64,000 bases of DNA from CAVQGZ01 sp942491665 (GTDB taxonomy: Bacteria; Actinomycetota; Actinomycetes; Jiangellales; Jiangellaceae): the NCBI GenBank assembly GCA_942491665.1, contig CALOBR010000005.1:124001-188000 (forward strand), in the 5' to 3' direction. The notes beneath the pieces are model-generated. The model worked only from the letters and a program-made list of their open reading frames with translations, did no database searches and had not been told where the DNA came from. Shown here in pieces: positions 1 to 9,476 of the stretch (positions within the stretch are counted from its first letter, which is position 1; each line of letters starts with the position of its first letter). The position numbers and the translations under genes were made by a program.

Positions 1-854
1 CGGCCAGCGGCGCGCGCATCGTCCACTCCTGCGGGTTCGACTCCATCCCGTCTGACCTCGGCGTCTTCGACCTGGCCCAGCGCGTCGCCGAGGACGGCGC
101 AGGGGAGCTGACTGACACCACGTTGGTCGTGACGAAGATGCGCGGCGGTCTGAGCGGCGGGACTCTCGCGTCCGGCATGGCAGAGATGACGGCCGCCCGC
201 AAAGACCCCGAGCGCAAGGCGCTGCTGCGCGACCCCTACTCGCTGAGCCCGGACCGTGCCGCCGAGCCCGACCTTGGCGACGAGTCCGACCCGCGTGGCA
301 CCTTCTTCGATGAGCAGCTCGGCCAGTGGGTGGGCCCCTTCTTCATGGCGGGCATCAACACCCGCGTCGTGCGACGCAGCAATGCGCTGCTCGGCTACGC
401 CTACGGGCGCACGTTCCGCTACCAAGAGGTGATGGGTCTCGGCACCGGTCCGGACGCGGCCGCGAAGGGCGCGGCGCTGGCAGCCGGCATGGGTGGCCTC
501 GGTGCGATGATGAGCAACGATGTGACCGGCAAGGCAGCGACGGCTGTGGCGAACAAGGCCCTGCCGAAGCCGGGGGAGGGCCCCGACGAAGAGTCACGCC
601 GAAAAGGTCACTTCACGATGAAGATCCATGCCAGCACGACGACCGGCGCCCAGTACGTCGAGACCGTCGCGGCCCAGGGTGACCCCGGCTACGCGGCGAC
701 GTGTGTCATGCTCGGCGAGGCCGCCCTGTGCCTCGTGCGCGACATCAGCCGCCTGCCTGACGTCGCCGGCGTGCTCACCCCGTCGGTTGCCTTCGGTTCC
801 GTCCTCGTAGAGAGGTTGCGTCAAGCAGGCATGACGTTCGACACCAGCCAGTGA
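1..854 (+). CDS. Saccharopine dehydrogenase-like oxidoreductase, 5' partial
   Basis: The reading frame is already open at base 3 and runs to TGA at 852-854, so the true start lies before the window. The visible part begins with the stretch RIVHSCGFDSIPSDLGVF and continues with RGGLSGGTLASGM. Both are characteristic of the saccharopine dehydrogenase-like / trans-acting enoyl reductase family of Actinobacteria, whose Rossmann NAD(P)-binding N-terminus would be in the missing part. Substrate cannot be told; family members act on lipids or amino-acid-like substrates. The C-terminal part contains a domain ending LVERLRQAGMTFDTS. The stop overlaps the GTG start of the next gene by four bases (GTGA), so the two are probably cotranscribed. 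Family is fairly sure, function is not. Confidence 0.8.
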   Translation, partial: ASGARIVHSCGFDSIPSDLGVFDLAQRVAEDGAGELTDTTLVVTKMRGGLSGGTLASGMAEMTAARKDPERKALLRDPYSLSPDRAAEPDLGDESDPRGTFFDEQLGQWVGPFFMAGINTRVVRRSNALLGYAYGRTFRYQEVMGLGTGPDAAAKGAALAAGMGGLGAMMSNDVTGKAATAVANKALPKPGEGPDEESRRKGHFTMKIHASTTTGAQYVETVAAQGDPGYAATCVMLGEAALCLVRDISRLPDVAGVLTPSVAFGSVLVERLRQAGMTFDTSQ

Positions 855-1894
855 CCGTCAGCCGGCTCGTCGACCGCCACCCGCAGGTGCCGGCCGACCG
901 ACTCGTAGCCGACCTGATGCCCCCGCCACGGTTCGCTCCGGTGCGTTTCGAGACGTACGAGCCTGACCCGGCCCAACCGACTCAGGCAGCGGCACTCGCG
1001 GCCCTGCACGCCTTCGCGGCGGGTCTCGACCGAGCTGCGCCATCGAAGAAGAGCTGGTTTCGGCGTGGCCCCGCACCGCCGGAGAGCCGCGCCGGCATTT
1101 ACCTCGACGGCGGGTTCGGCGTGGGCAAGACGCACCTGCTGGCTTCCCTCTGGCACGTCGCGCCCGCACCCAAGGCCTTCGGCACCTTCGTCGAGCTGAC
1201 CAACCTGGTCGGGGCGCTCGGGTTCGGCCCCGCAGTGCAGGCGCTGGCCGGGCACCGGCTACTGGCCATCGACGAGTTCGAGCTGGACGACCCGGGTGAC
1301 ACCGTCCTGGTGTCGACCCTGCTCAACCGGCTCGTCGAGCACGGGGTGCGGCTGGCGGCGAGCAGCAACACGCTGCCCGGCGCTCTCGGTGAGGGGCGCT
1401 TCGCCGCCCAGGACTTCTTGCGCGAGATCCAGGGCCTCGCCGACCACTTCGACGTGCTGCGGGTGGATGGCGACGACTACCGGCACCGCGGCTTGCCCGC
1501 CGCCCCACCCCCGTACCCGACCGACGAGGTGGCGCGCCTCGCCGCGGAGTCGACCGGTGACGTGACCCTTGACGACTTCGCCGCTCTGGTGGTGCACCTG
1601 GCGCAGGTGCACCCGTCGCGCTACGGGCCGCTGCTCGACGGAGTCGACACGGTCCACCTCACCGACGTGGCACCGGTCGGCGACCAGGCGGGCGCTCTGC
1701 GGCTGGTGGTGCTGGCTGACCGGCTCTACGACCGTGACATCCCGGTGCTGGCCAGCGGCGTCCCGTTCGACGCCGTCTTCACCGACGACATGCTGGCGGG
1801 CGGGTACCGCAAGAAGTACTTCCGGGCGATCTCGCGCCTCGTGTCGCTTGCTCGCGAGGGCGAAGGGCTCGATCCCGCGGCCATCCCTCGCTGA
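851..1894 (+). CDS. zapE: ZapE / AFG1-family P-loop ATPase
   Basis: Encodes 347 residues, the normal size for the ZapE/AFG1 family, AAA-like ATPases linked in proteobacteria to the division ring and in mitochondria to protein quality control. The Walker A motif GGFGVGKTH lies at about residues 87-95, the Walker B motif LLAIDEFEL at 137-145, and a sensor-like ASSNTLP follows near 170. The family's conserved end, in which an RKKYFRAIS-like stretch precedes the C-terminus, is present as YRKKYFRAISRLVS. The GTG start overlaps the stop of the upstream oxidoreductase gene. Family assignment is strong. The role in actinobacteria, which divide with a different set of ring proteins, is not established by the sequence. 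Confidence 0.88.
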   Translation: MTVSRLVDRHPQVPADRLVADLMPPPRFAPVRFETYEPDPAQPTQAAALAALHAFAAGLDRAAPSKKSWFRRGPAPPESRAGIYLDGGFGVGKTHLLASLWHVAPAPKAFGTFVELTNLVGALGFGPAVQALAGHRLLAIDEFELDDPGDTVLVSTLLNRLVEHGVRLAASSNTLPGALGEGRFAAQDFLREIQGLADHFDVLRVDGDDYRHRGLPAAPPPYPTDEVARLAAESTGDVTLDDFAALVVHLAQVHPSRYGPLLDGVDTVHLTDVAPVGDQAGALRLVVLADRLYDRDIPVLASGVPFDAVFTDDMLAGGYRKKYFRAISRLVSLAREGEGLDPAAIPR

Positions 1895-1927
1895 GGCATT
1901 CACCGCGAGAAGGCGCCCGCTTGTCGC

Positions 1928-1933
1928 TAGGTT
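1928..1933 (+). promoter_or_regulatory. Candidate -10 hexamer for a leaderless hydrolase mRNA
   Basis: TAGGTT sits 8 nt before the ATG at 1942. This TANNNT spacing recurs before many first genes in this window and favours the ATG over an upstream TTG at 1921. Confidence 0.4.
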
Positions 1934-1941
1934 CTGCGCGC

Positions 1942-3177
1942 ATGGTGCATGCGCTGCTGGAGCTGGAAGAACGGCGCGACTGGGACGGACTCATCACGAC
2001 GCTGCGTGAGATGGTCGCTGCCGACCGCTCGACGTTCACCGATCCCTTGGTCAAGCAGTGGCTCGGTCGGCGCTGGCGCGACCTGTTCCTCCAGGAGGCG
2101 GTGAAGGACGACCGAGCGTTGGAGATCGCCTCGCGTCCCGTCGGGCTGTTGCCACTCAAGCGCCCTTCGGTGATTCCTGACAAGAAGTCACCTCGCCAGC
2201 GCATCGCTGAGCGCTTTCTGCGCGGCGACACGGTCACCGACTGGCACACCGAGCTACCACCGGCCGAGGTCACAACGATCACCAGCACGACCATGGTGAT
2301 CGCCCCCGGTCTGCTCACCGGCTTGCTGAACGAGTTCGCCTTCGCCTTCTTGGACGAGGCGCCGGTCGTGCAGGACGAGTTCGGCTGGTCGATCATCCGC
2401 TCCGACCTGCACCCTTTCCGTGGCTGCGAACGGAATCACGAAGACCTCATCGCCACGCTGGATCGGGGCGAGGGTTTCGACGCGGCCATGAAGCCGATCA
2501 CCGATCCCGTCCCGCCGGACAAGGTGATCCTGGTCGGCTACAGCAAGGGTGCCCCGGACGTCCTGACCTTCTTGGCGGCCAACCCGGAGTACGCTGACCG
2601 GGTCGTCGCGGTCTTCTCGTGGGCCGGAGCCAACGGGGGGTCCTACACAGCCGACAACATCTACGAGACGATCAAAGACCTCGACATCTCGACGGCCACC
2701 GATCACATCCGCGCGTTGCTGTCCATGCTCAACCCCGGCTTGGTCACCGACGGCATGCTGCGTCGTCTCGACGAGTACGACGTGGTCGGGGCGTTCGAGT
2801 CGCTGCGTACCGAGACCAGGCTTGCCTTCTTGCGCAGCAGCAGCGCGACGCTCAACGCGCTCGGCATCCCCCTGTTCACGCTCAGCGGATCGACGTCACC
2901 GATGGAGGTGCCCAACTTCGCGCTGGCCGACGCCATGTCGCTTCAGAAGTACGACGCCAACAACGACATGCAGCTGCTTCAGGCGCAGACGCGGTTGGAC
3001 GCTGTGCCCATGTCGACGCATCTCGCCGTGCTGCACGGGCACCACTGGGACATCGCCTACCCACCGTTCCCGAAGCAGATGCAGCTTCTCTCGCCGAACC
3101 TCGACATGCCCTTCCCGAAGCGCGCGGGGCTGGTGGCCATGTGGCAGCTGGTGGCAGAGCTCGGCCTGGCTGACTGA
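1942..3177 (+). CDS. Alpha/beta-hydrolase-like protein of unknown substrate
   Basis: Encodes 411 residues from ATG 1942; a TTG at 1921 would add seven. The nucleophile elbow GYSKG at about residues 199-203 follows a hydrophobic strand (KVILV), as in serine alpha/beta hydrolases, and a candidate catalytic histidine lies in HGHHW at about 365-369. The N-terminal 100 residues are charged and helical and look unlike a classical hydrolase core. There is no signal peptide or membrane segment. The gene ends 22 bp before the convergent treZ gene. I recognise the fold but not the family, so the substrate (ester, lipid or peptide) is open. Confidence 0.7.
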   Translation: MVHALLELEERRDWDGLITTLREMVAADRSTFTDPLVKQWLGRRWRDLFLQEAVKDDRALEIASRPVGLLPLKRPSVIPDKKSPRQRIAERFLRGDTVTDWHTELPPAEVTTITSTTMVIAPGLLTGLLNEFAFAFLDEAPVVQDEFGWSIIRSDLHPFRGCERNHEDLIATLDRGEGFDAAMKPITDPVPPDKVILVGYSKGAPDVLTFLAANPEYADRVVAVFSWAGANGGSYTADNIYETIKDLDISTATDHIRALLSMLNPGLVTDGMLRRLDEYDVVGAFESLRTETRLAFLRSSSATLNALGIPLFTLSGSTSPMEVPNFALADAMSLQKYDANNDMQLLQAQTRLDAVPMSTHLAVLHGHHWDIAYPPFPKQMQLLSPNLDMPFPKRAGLVAMWQLVAELGLAD

Positions 3178-3199
3178 GGCGGACGCCTCTGCGCACTTC

Positions 3200-4942
3200 T
3201 CAGCGCAGGACGGCCACCGAGCCGGGGGGCATGACCACGGTGGTCGAGTCGGCGGCGAAGGCGGGTCGAGCCTCTCCCTGGCCGTAGGCGGCCACGATCT
3301 CGTCGACCCCGTGCACGTCGACCTCGGTGGGCTCGTCGCCGATCCAGGCAGCGACGGTGAACCCCGGACGGTGCAGCACCGCCAACGAGGCGTCCACCGC
3401 GATCGAGAGCGATGCCAGGGATGGGTCACGAAGGCCGGGGTGCTCATGGCGCAGCGCGATAAGCGTGCGGTACCAGCCCAGCAGTGCGGCATGTGGGGGT
3501 TTGTCGACCTGCGACCAGTCCAGCCAGGAGCGTTCGAACGTCGCTGGGTCCTGCGGGTCGGGGACGGCCGCGGCCGACCACCCATGCTCGGCGAACTCGG
3601 AACGACGCCCAGCGGTCACTGCCGCTGCGAGGTCTGTGTCGGGGTAAGAGGTGAAGAACAGCCACGGCGTGGCGGCTCCCCACTCCTCGCCCATGAAGAG
3701 CATGGGCACGAAGGGGCCGAGAAGCAGCAGTGCCGCCCCAGCTGCGAGGTGCCCCGGCGGTGCCAGGGCGCTCAGCCGCTCGCCATTCGCGCGGTTGCCC
3801 ACCTGGTCGTGGGTCTGCAGCGAGGCGACGAACCGGTAGCCGGGAACCCTCTCGACGTCGACGCCACGTCCGTGCACCCGTCCACGAAACGAGGAGTAGG
3901 TGCCGGCGTGGAAGAACGCCTGCGTGTACGCGGAACTCACTGCGGTGGGCGGGTCGGCGGCGAAGTCGGCGTAGTACCCCTGTGACTCGCCGGTCAGCCA
4001 CGTGTGCAGAGCGTGGTGCACGTCGTCACTCCACTGGGCCGTCATGCCGAGGCCGTGCTCGCCACGAGGCGTCACCGTGCGCGGGTCGTTGCGGTCGCTC
4101 TCGGCCACCGTGACCAGGGGCCGACCCAGCTCGTCCGACAGCGCGTCCACCCGTGTCGTGAGTTCTTCGAGCAGCGTCATCGCGCGTGTGTCGTGCAGCT
4201 CGTGGACGGCGTCGAGGCGCACCCCGTCGACGTGGAAGTGGCGTAGCCATGCCTCGACGCTGCCCAGCAGGTAGGCCCGCACCTCGTCCGAGCCGGGTGC
4301 GTCGAGGTTGACCGCGTCACCCCACGGGGTGCTCACCCGATCGGTGAAGTAGGGGCCGAAGTCCGACAGGTAGTTGCCGCTGGGTCCCAGGTGGTTGTGG
4401 ACGACGTCGAGCACCACGGCGAGCCCGGTCGCGTGCGCGGAGTCGACGAAGCGCTTGAGCCCGTCCGGGCCGCCGTAGGGCTCGTGCACCGACCAGGGTG
4501 CTACCCCGTCGTACCCCCACCCGGCCACGCCGTCGAAGGCGCAGACGGGCATGAGCTCGACGTGGGTGACGCCGAGGTCACGCAGGTAGACCAGCCGTTC
4601 GAGCGCGGCGTCGAAGGTGCCGGCCGGGGTGAACGTACCGACGTGTAGCTCGTACACGACCGCCGATGCCCACTCCTGTCCCGAAAACGACCCGTCCGAC
4701 CAGTCGAACAGGCCGTGGTCGTAGAACAGCCCGGGGGAGTGCACCCCGTCGGGCAACCACGCTCCCCGAGGGTCGGGTCGTACCGGGCCGCCGTCGAGGC
4801 TGAACCCATACGTGGTCGCGTGCTCGGGCACCACGTCGGCGGTGAACCAGCCGTCGGCGCCGGGTGTCATCGCGTGCTGCGCGTCGTCGAGGACGAGACA
4901 GACCTCGCGTGCGTTCGGTGCCCACAGCCGAAGCCCGGTCAT
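3200..4942 (-). CDS. treZ: Malto-oligosyltrehalose trehalohydrolase (TreZ)
   Basis: Releases free trehalose from maltooligosyl-trehalose, the last step of the TreYZ route from glycogen or maltodextrin. The 580-residue protein begins MTGLRLWAPNAREV, an N-terminal carbohydrate-binding-like beta domain, followed by a GH13 barrel. Catalytic residues fit D244 in VRLDAVHEL, E281 in TVAESD and D379 in LQTHDQ. The ATG at 4942 overlaps the treY stop (ATGA on the minus strand). An open extension to 5080 exists, but it is low-complexity Arg-rich sequence inside treY and is not the start. It is the last gene of the treX-treY-treZ unit and ends facing the alpha/beta hydrolase gene with 22 bp between. Confidence 0.95.
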   Translation of the reverse strand: MTGLRLWAPNAREVCLVLDDAQHAMTPGADGWFTADVVPEHATTYGFSLDGGPVRPDPRGAWLPDGVHSPGLFYDHGLFDWSDGSFSGQEWASAVVYELHVGTFTPAGTFDAALERLVYLRDLGVTHVELMPVCAFDGVAGWGYDGVAPWSVHEPYGGPDGLKRFVDSAHATGLAVVLDVVHNHLGPSGNYLSDFGPYFTDRVSTPWGDAVNLDAPGSDEVRAYLLGSVEAWLRHFHVDGVRLDAVHELHDTRAMTLLEELTTRVDALSDELGRPLVTVAESDRNDPRTVTPRGEHGLGMTAQWSDDVHHALHTWLTGESQGYYADFAADPPTAVSSAYTQAFFHAGTYSSFRGRVHGRGVDVERVPGYRFVASLQTHDQVGNRANGERLSALAPPGHLAAGAALLLLGPFVPMLFMGEEWGAATPWLFFTSYPDTDLAAAVTAGRRSEFAEHGWSAAAVPDPQDPATFERSWLDWSQVDKPPHAALLGWYRTLIALRHEHPGLRDPSLASLSIAVDASLAVLHRPGFTVAAWIGDEPTEVDVHGVDEIVAAYGQGEARPAFAADSTTVVMPPGSVAVLR

Positions 4943-7350
4943 GTCTGCTCGCGCACCAGCAAGGCGACCGGCATGGCGGCCAGCAGATCGGCGACGGCCA
5001 GCGAGCCACCGTCGAACGTCGCGTCGCTGAGCACGTCGCGCCACCTGCCGTCGGGCAGCACCACCTGGCTGTCGCGCCACCCACCGGTCGACGCGAGCCC
5101 CTGCGGCCGTCGGCTGACCACGGTGGCCACCTGGTCGGCGCGCACGAACCCGAGCGCGTGGGTCGTGGTCGTGGGCAACGGTGCGTAGGTCGCGTCCACC
5201 CCGAACCAGTCAGGGTGCTCCCGACGCAGCCGCAACGCGCGGGAGACGACGAGCAGCTTCTCGTCGCTCGCGTCGGCGGGCGGCGTCCCGGCATCCAGGG
5301 CGGCCAGCCTGCGCGAACGGTCGTCGAAGTCGACCGAGCGGCGGTTGTCCGGATCGACCAGCGACAGGTCCACCAGCTCGCAGCCCTGGTAGACGTCGGG
5401 CACCCCGGGCACGCTCAGCGCCAGCAGCTTGGTGGCCAGTCCAGCCGCGCGCGCCCAGCCGGCGGTCTCGGCGACGAATGCCGCCACCGACTCGGTGATG
5501 GCCCGGTCGGTCAGCACCGCACGGGTGAAGTCGTTGAGCGCCTGCTCGTACTCGCCGTCCGGGTCGGTCCAGGTAGTGAGGCGCTTGGCCTCTCGCACAG
5601 CCTTGAGCATGTACGGCACCAGCCGCTCGGCGCTGATCGGCCAGGTGCCCACGAGGGTCTGCCACAGCAGGTACTCGGTCTCGGGGTCGGGCCAGCCCGG
5701 CGCGGCGCGATAGCGCACCGAGGCCTCGCTCCACTCGGTCGCCACCTCCCGCCAGCGGGACGGGGCCTCGGCCAACGACACCAGCCGGGCCCGGACGTCC
5801 TCGCTGCGTTTGGTGTCGTGCGTCGACAGCGTCGTCATCGCCGACGGCCAGTGGTCCTGCTGACGGGCCGCCCAGGCGTGGAACTCGTCCGGGAACACGG
5901 CCATGTGCTCCGGCGACCCGCCCACCTCGTTGAGGGCCACCAACCGGTACCAGCGGTAGAACGTCGTGTCCTCGACGCCCTTGGCCATCACCGGTCCGCA
6001 GGTCTGCTGGAAACGCACGGCGAACTCGGCGCGCTTGCCCGAGTCTCGAAAGCCCAGCCGGCCCAGCGCCAGGTCGCGAAGGTACTCCAGCTCGTCCACC
6101 ACTCGCGGCACCCGGTGCGCGCACGTGGCGACGACGGCGTCCAAGATCTCAACGGCCTGCTCGGGCGCGGCCTCACCAGGCACGACATAGGCCCGGTACA
6201 CCGGGAAGGCCACCAGCATCTCCACGACGGCCGCGTCGAGTCCGGCCCGGGTGAGGTCGCGGTAGGTGAGGTCGTCCTGGCTGATCTGGTGGGCGAGGTC
6301 GACCAGGCGGGCAACCTCGGCGCGCAGCGACGTGGCGATGACCTGCCGCTTGGACGCCTCCGCGACGACGGCGTACTCGCGCAAGTCGCTCTCAGCCAGC
6401 AGCGACCACTGGGCGGTGAGCGGCTCGGCCCCGGCGGGGTCGACGACCACCCCGGTGATCCTGCGCAGGGCGTCGTAGCCGGTCGTGCCGGCGCACGGCC
6501 AGTCCGCAGGCAGCTCTTCGTCGCCCTCAAGAATCTTCTCCACGACGATCCATGCGCCAGGCGCCGACTCGGCCAGCTGTCGCACGTACCCGCGCGGGTC
6601 GGCGAGGCCGTCCGGATGGTCGATGCGAAAGCCGTCGATGACGCCGTCGGCGTGCAGCCGCAGCAGCAGGTCATGGGTGGCGCTGAACACGGCGGGGTCT
6701 TCGACCCGCACCGCCACGAGCGCCCCGACGTCGAAGAACCGGCGGTAGTTGAGCTCTTCGTCGGCAACGCGCCAGTGGGCCAGCCGGTACCACTGGCGGT
6801 CGACCAGCTCGGGCAGGGCCAGCTCGGCAGTGCCCTCGCGCACCGGGAACTCGTGGTCGTAGTAGCGCAGCACCGGCTCGGGGCCGCTGGTGTCGAGGCT
6901 CAGCTCGCCGCGCTGCACGCACCGGCCGATGCGGTCGCCGAGCACTGGCATCAGGAACGAGCGATCCTGGCTCGTCCAGTCGACGTCGAACCATCGGGCG
7001 AACTCCGAGGCAGGCCCGTCGCGCAGCACCGACCACAGCGCCTGGTTGAGCGACTCCGGCTCGGGAACAGCCATATGGTTGGGGACGACGTCCACGACCA
7101 GCCCGAGACCGTGGGCGTGCGCGGTGTCGGCGAGGGCCAGCAGGCCCGGCTCACCACCGAGCTCGTCGCTGATGCGGCTGTGGTCGACCACGTCGTAGCC
7201 GTGCATCGACCCTGGCACGGGCTGCAGCACAGGGGAGAGGTACACGTGCGACACCCCGAGGTCGGCGAGGTAGGGCACCTGGGAGGCCGCAGCGGCGAAG
7301 CCGAAGCCTGCATGCAGCTGCAGCCGGTACGTCGAGGTGGGCGTCGTCAT
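4939..7350 (-). CDS. treY: Malto-oligosyltrehalose synthase (TreY)
   Basis: An intramolecular transglycosylase that turns the reducing-end alpha-1,4 bond of maltodextrin into the alpha,alpha-1,1 bond of trehalose, giving the TreZ substrate. The protein has 803 residues, slightly above the usual 700-780. It opens with STYRLQLHAGFGF, diagnostic for the family, then LGVSHVYLSPVL. GH13 catalytic residues fit D244 in GFRIDHPDG, E271 in IVVEKILEG and D512 in STHDTKR. It lies 10 bp downstream of treX and overlaps treZ by four bases, so the three are translationally linked. Cytoplasmic, no signal peptide. Confidence 0.96.
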   Translation of the reverse strand: MTTPTSTYRLQLHAGFGFAAAASQVPYLADLGVSHVYLSPVLQPVPGSMHGYDVVDHSRISDELGGEPGLLALADTAHAHGLGLVVDVVPNHMAVPEPESLNQALWSVLRDGPASEFARWFDVDWTSQDRSFLMPVLGDRIGRCVQRGELSLDTSGPEPVLRYYDHEFPVREGTAELALPELVDRQWYRLAHWRVADEELNYRRFFDVGALVAVRVEDPAVFSATHDLLLRLHADGVIDGFRIDHPDGLADPRGYVRQLAESAPGAWIVVEKILEGDEELPADWPCAGTTGYDALRRITGVVVDPAGAEPLTAQWSLLAESDLREYAVVAEASKRQVIATSLRAEVARLVDLAHQISQDDLTYRDLTRAGLDAAVVEMLVAFPVYRAYVVPGEAAPEQAVEILDAVVATCAHRVPRVVDELEYLRDLALGRLGFRDSGKRAEFAVRFQQTCGPVMAKGVEDTTFYRWYRLVALNEVGGSPEHMAVFPDEFHAWAARQQDHWPSAMTTLSTHDTKRSEDVRARLVSLAEAPSRWREVATEWSEASVRYRAAPGWPDPETEYLLWQTLVGTWPISAERLVPYMLKAVREAKRLTTWTDPDGEYEQALNDFTRAVLTDRAITESVAAFVAETAGWARAAGLATKLLALSVPGVPDVYQGCELVDLSLVDPDNRRSVDFDDRSRRLAALDAGTPPADASDEKLLVVSRALRLRREHPDWFGVDATYAPLPTTTTHALGFVRADQVATVVSRRPQGLASTGGWRDSQVVLPDGRWRDVLSDATFDGGSLAVADLLAAMPVALLVREQT

Positions 7351-7360
7351 GGCGTCGACC

Positions 7361-9460
7361 TCACAGCCGCCGCAGCACGACCACGGAGCGGGCGGTGAGC
7401 GCCACCTCGTCCCCGGGGCCCACGGGTGCCCGGTCGGCCGCGTCGGGGTCGGCCGTGTCGAGCACGAAGGCCCAGGCCTCGCCCAGCCACGCCTGTGGGA
7501 CGGTGACGTCGATGTCTTCGTGGCCGGCGTGGAACAGCAGCAGGAAGGAGTCGTCGACGATCTGCTCCCCGCGCGGCCCCGGATGGGGGATCGCCTCGCC
7601 GTTGAGGAACGCCGCCAGCGAGCGTGCGTACCCGGTCCTCCAGTCGTCGGAGGTCATGATCGTGCCGTCCGGTCGGAACCAGACGATGTCGCCGACCTCC
7701 TCGTCCGGGCCTGACCCGTGCCCATCGAAGAAGCGTCGCCGGCGCAACACGGGGTGGTCAGCGCGCAGCTCGGTGAGCATGCGGGTGAAGGCGAGCAGCT
7801 CGGTGTCGACGTCTGACCAGTCGATCCACGAGAGCTGGTTGTCTTGGCAGTAGACGTTGTTGTTGCCCTGCTGGGTGCGTCCGAGCTCGTCGCCGTGCGC
7901 GAGCATCGGCACCCCCTGCGAGAGCAGCAGGGTGGCCAAGAAGTTGCGCTGCTGGCGGGCTCGTAGCGCGAGCACGTCCATGTCGTCCGTGTCGCCCTCG
8001 ACGCCGCAGTTCCATGAGCGGTTGTGGCTTTCCCCGTCGCGGTTGCCCTCGCCGTTCGCGTCGTTGTGCTTCTCGTTGTACGAGACGAGGTCGCGCAGCG
8101 TGAAGCCGTCGTGGGCGATCACGAAGTTGATGCTCGCCGAGGGGCGCCGACCGTCGTCGCGGTACAGGTCGGAGGAGCCCGTGATGCGGGCGGCGAACTC
8201 GCCGAGGGAGTTCGGCTCGCCCCGCCAGTAGTCGCGCACGGTGTCGCGGTACTTGCCGTTCCACTCCGACCACAGCGGAGGGAAGTTGCCCACCTGGTAG
8301 CCGCCGTCGCCCAGGTCCCAGGGCTCGGCGATCAGCTTGACCTGCGAGACGATCGGGTCTTGCTGGACGAGGTCGAAGAACGCCGAGAGCCTGTCGACCT
8401 CGTGGAACTGGCGGGCCAGCGTGGAGGCCAGGTCGAACCGGAAGCCGTCGACGTGCATCTCGGTCACCCAGTAGCGCAACGAGTCCATGATCAGCTGCAG
8501 CACATGGGGGTGCCGCATCAGCAGGCTGTTGCCGGTGCCGGTGGTGTCGTAGTAGTGCGAAGGGTCGTCGTCGACCAGGCGGTAGTAGGCAGCGTTGTCG
8601 ATGCCCTTGAACGACAGGTTCGGCCCCAGGTGGTTGCCCTCGGCAGTGTGGTTGTAGACCACGTCGAGAATCACCTCGATGCCGGCCTTGTGCAACGCCT
8701 TGACCATCGACTTGAACTCGGCGACCTGCTCGCCGCGCTGGCCCGCGGCCGCGTACTCGTTGTGCGGGGCGAAGAAGCCGATGGTGTTGTAGCCCCAGTA
8801 GTTGCGCAACCCGTTCTCGACCAGGTGGTTGTCCTGCACGAACTGGTGCACGGGCATCAGCTCGACGGCGGTGACGCCGAGGCTGGACAGGTGCTCGACG
8901 ATCGCCGGGTGCCCCACGCCGGCGTAGGTGCCCCGCAGCTCCTCGGGAACCTCGGGATGGGTGGCAGTGAGCCCCACGACGTGTGCCTCGTAGATGACGG
9001 TCTCGTGGTACGGGGTGTTGAGGAGGTGGTCGTGACCCCAGTCGAAGAAGGGGTTGATGACGACAGACAGCATCGCGTGCTCGGCGGAGTCGAGGTTGTT
9101 GCGCTGCGACGGGTCGTCGAACGTGTAGCCGTACAGGGCCTCGTCCCACTCGGGCTGACCGTCGACCGCCTTCGCGTACGGGTCGAGCAGAAGCTTGTTC
9201 GGGTTGCAGCGCAGCCCCCGATCGGGGTCGTACGGACCGTGGACGCGGTAGCCGTAGCGCTGGCCAGGTTGCACACGTGGCAGGTATCCGTGCCAGACGA
9301 ACGCCTCGACCTCGGTCAGTGGAACACGAGTCTCGACGCCTGCGTCATCGAAGAGGCACAGCTCGACCCGCTCGGCGACCTCGCTGAACAACGCGAAGTT
9401 CGTGCCCTCGCCGTCGTAGGTGGCGCCCAACGGATAGGGGACGCCCGGCCACAGCTCCAC
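7361..9460 (-). CDS. treX: Glycogen debranching enzyme (TreX/GlgX)
   Basis: Cleaves alpha-1,6 branches of glycogen so that TreY and TreZ can act on linear maltodextrin. The 699-residue protein has an N-terminal beta-sandwich (CBM48-like, about residues 8-110), then the GH13 barrel. Catalytic residues fit D343 in GFRFDLAS, E379 in LIAEPWD and D451 in IAHDGFTL, and the family mark YNEKHNDANGEGNRDG follows at about 461. The GTG start at 9460 lies 16 bp after the aidB-like stop and has no clear Shine-Dalgarno, so coupling to the upstream gene is likely. Position directly before treY and treZ favours the treX name over glgX. Confidence 0.94.
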   Translation of the reverse strand: MELWPGVPYPLGATYDGEGTNFALFSEVAERVELCLFDDAGVETRVPLTEVEAFVWHGYLPRVQPGQRYGYRVHGPYDPDRGLRCNPNKLLLDPYAKAVDGQPEWDEALYGYTFDDPSQRNNLDSAEHAMLSVVINPFFDWGHDHLLNTPYHETVIYEAHVVGLTATHPEVPEELRGTYAGVGHPAIVEHLSSLGVTAVELMPVHQFVQDNHLVENGLRNYWGYNTIGFFAPHNEYAAAGQRGEQVAEFKSMVKALHKAGIEVILDVVYNHTAEGNHLGPNLSFKGIDNAAYYRLVDDDPSHYYDTTGTGNSLLMRHPHVLQLIMDSLRYWVTEMHVDGFRFDLASTLARQFHEVDRLSAFFDLVQQDPIVSQVKLIAEPWDLGDGGYQVGNFPPLWSEWNGKYRDTVRDYWRGEPNSLGEFAARITGSSDLYRDDGRRPSASINFVIAHDGFTLRDLVSYNEKHNDANGEGNRDGESHNRSWNCGVEGDTDDMDVLALRARQQRNFLATLLLSQGVPMLAHGDELGRTQQGNNNVYCQDNQLSWIDWSDVDTELLAFTRMLTELRADHPVLRRRRFFDGHGSGPDEEVGDIVWFRPDGTIMTSDDWRTGYARSLAAFLNGEAIPHPGPRGEQIVDDSFLLLFHAGHEDIDVTVPQAWLGEAWAFVLDTADPDAADRAPVGPGDEVALTARSVVVLRRL

Positions 9461-9476
9461 CAGCGAGACACTAGCC

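Noticed and set aside
3178..3199. Terminator between the hydrolase gene and treZ
   Set aside because: The 22-bp gap has no convincing stem-loop.
4864..7398. An 844-codon plus-strand open frame opposite treY and treZ
   Set aside because: It is the antisense of genes with clear catalytic motifs. The translation is Arg/Gly/His-rich without domain character, a common artefact of high-GC coding DNA.
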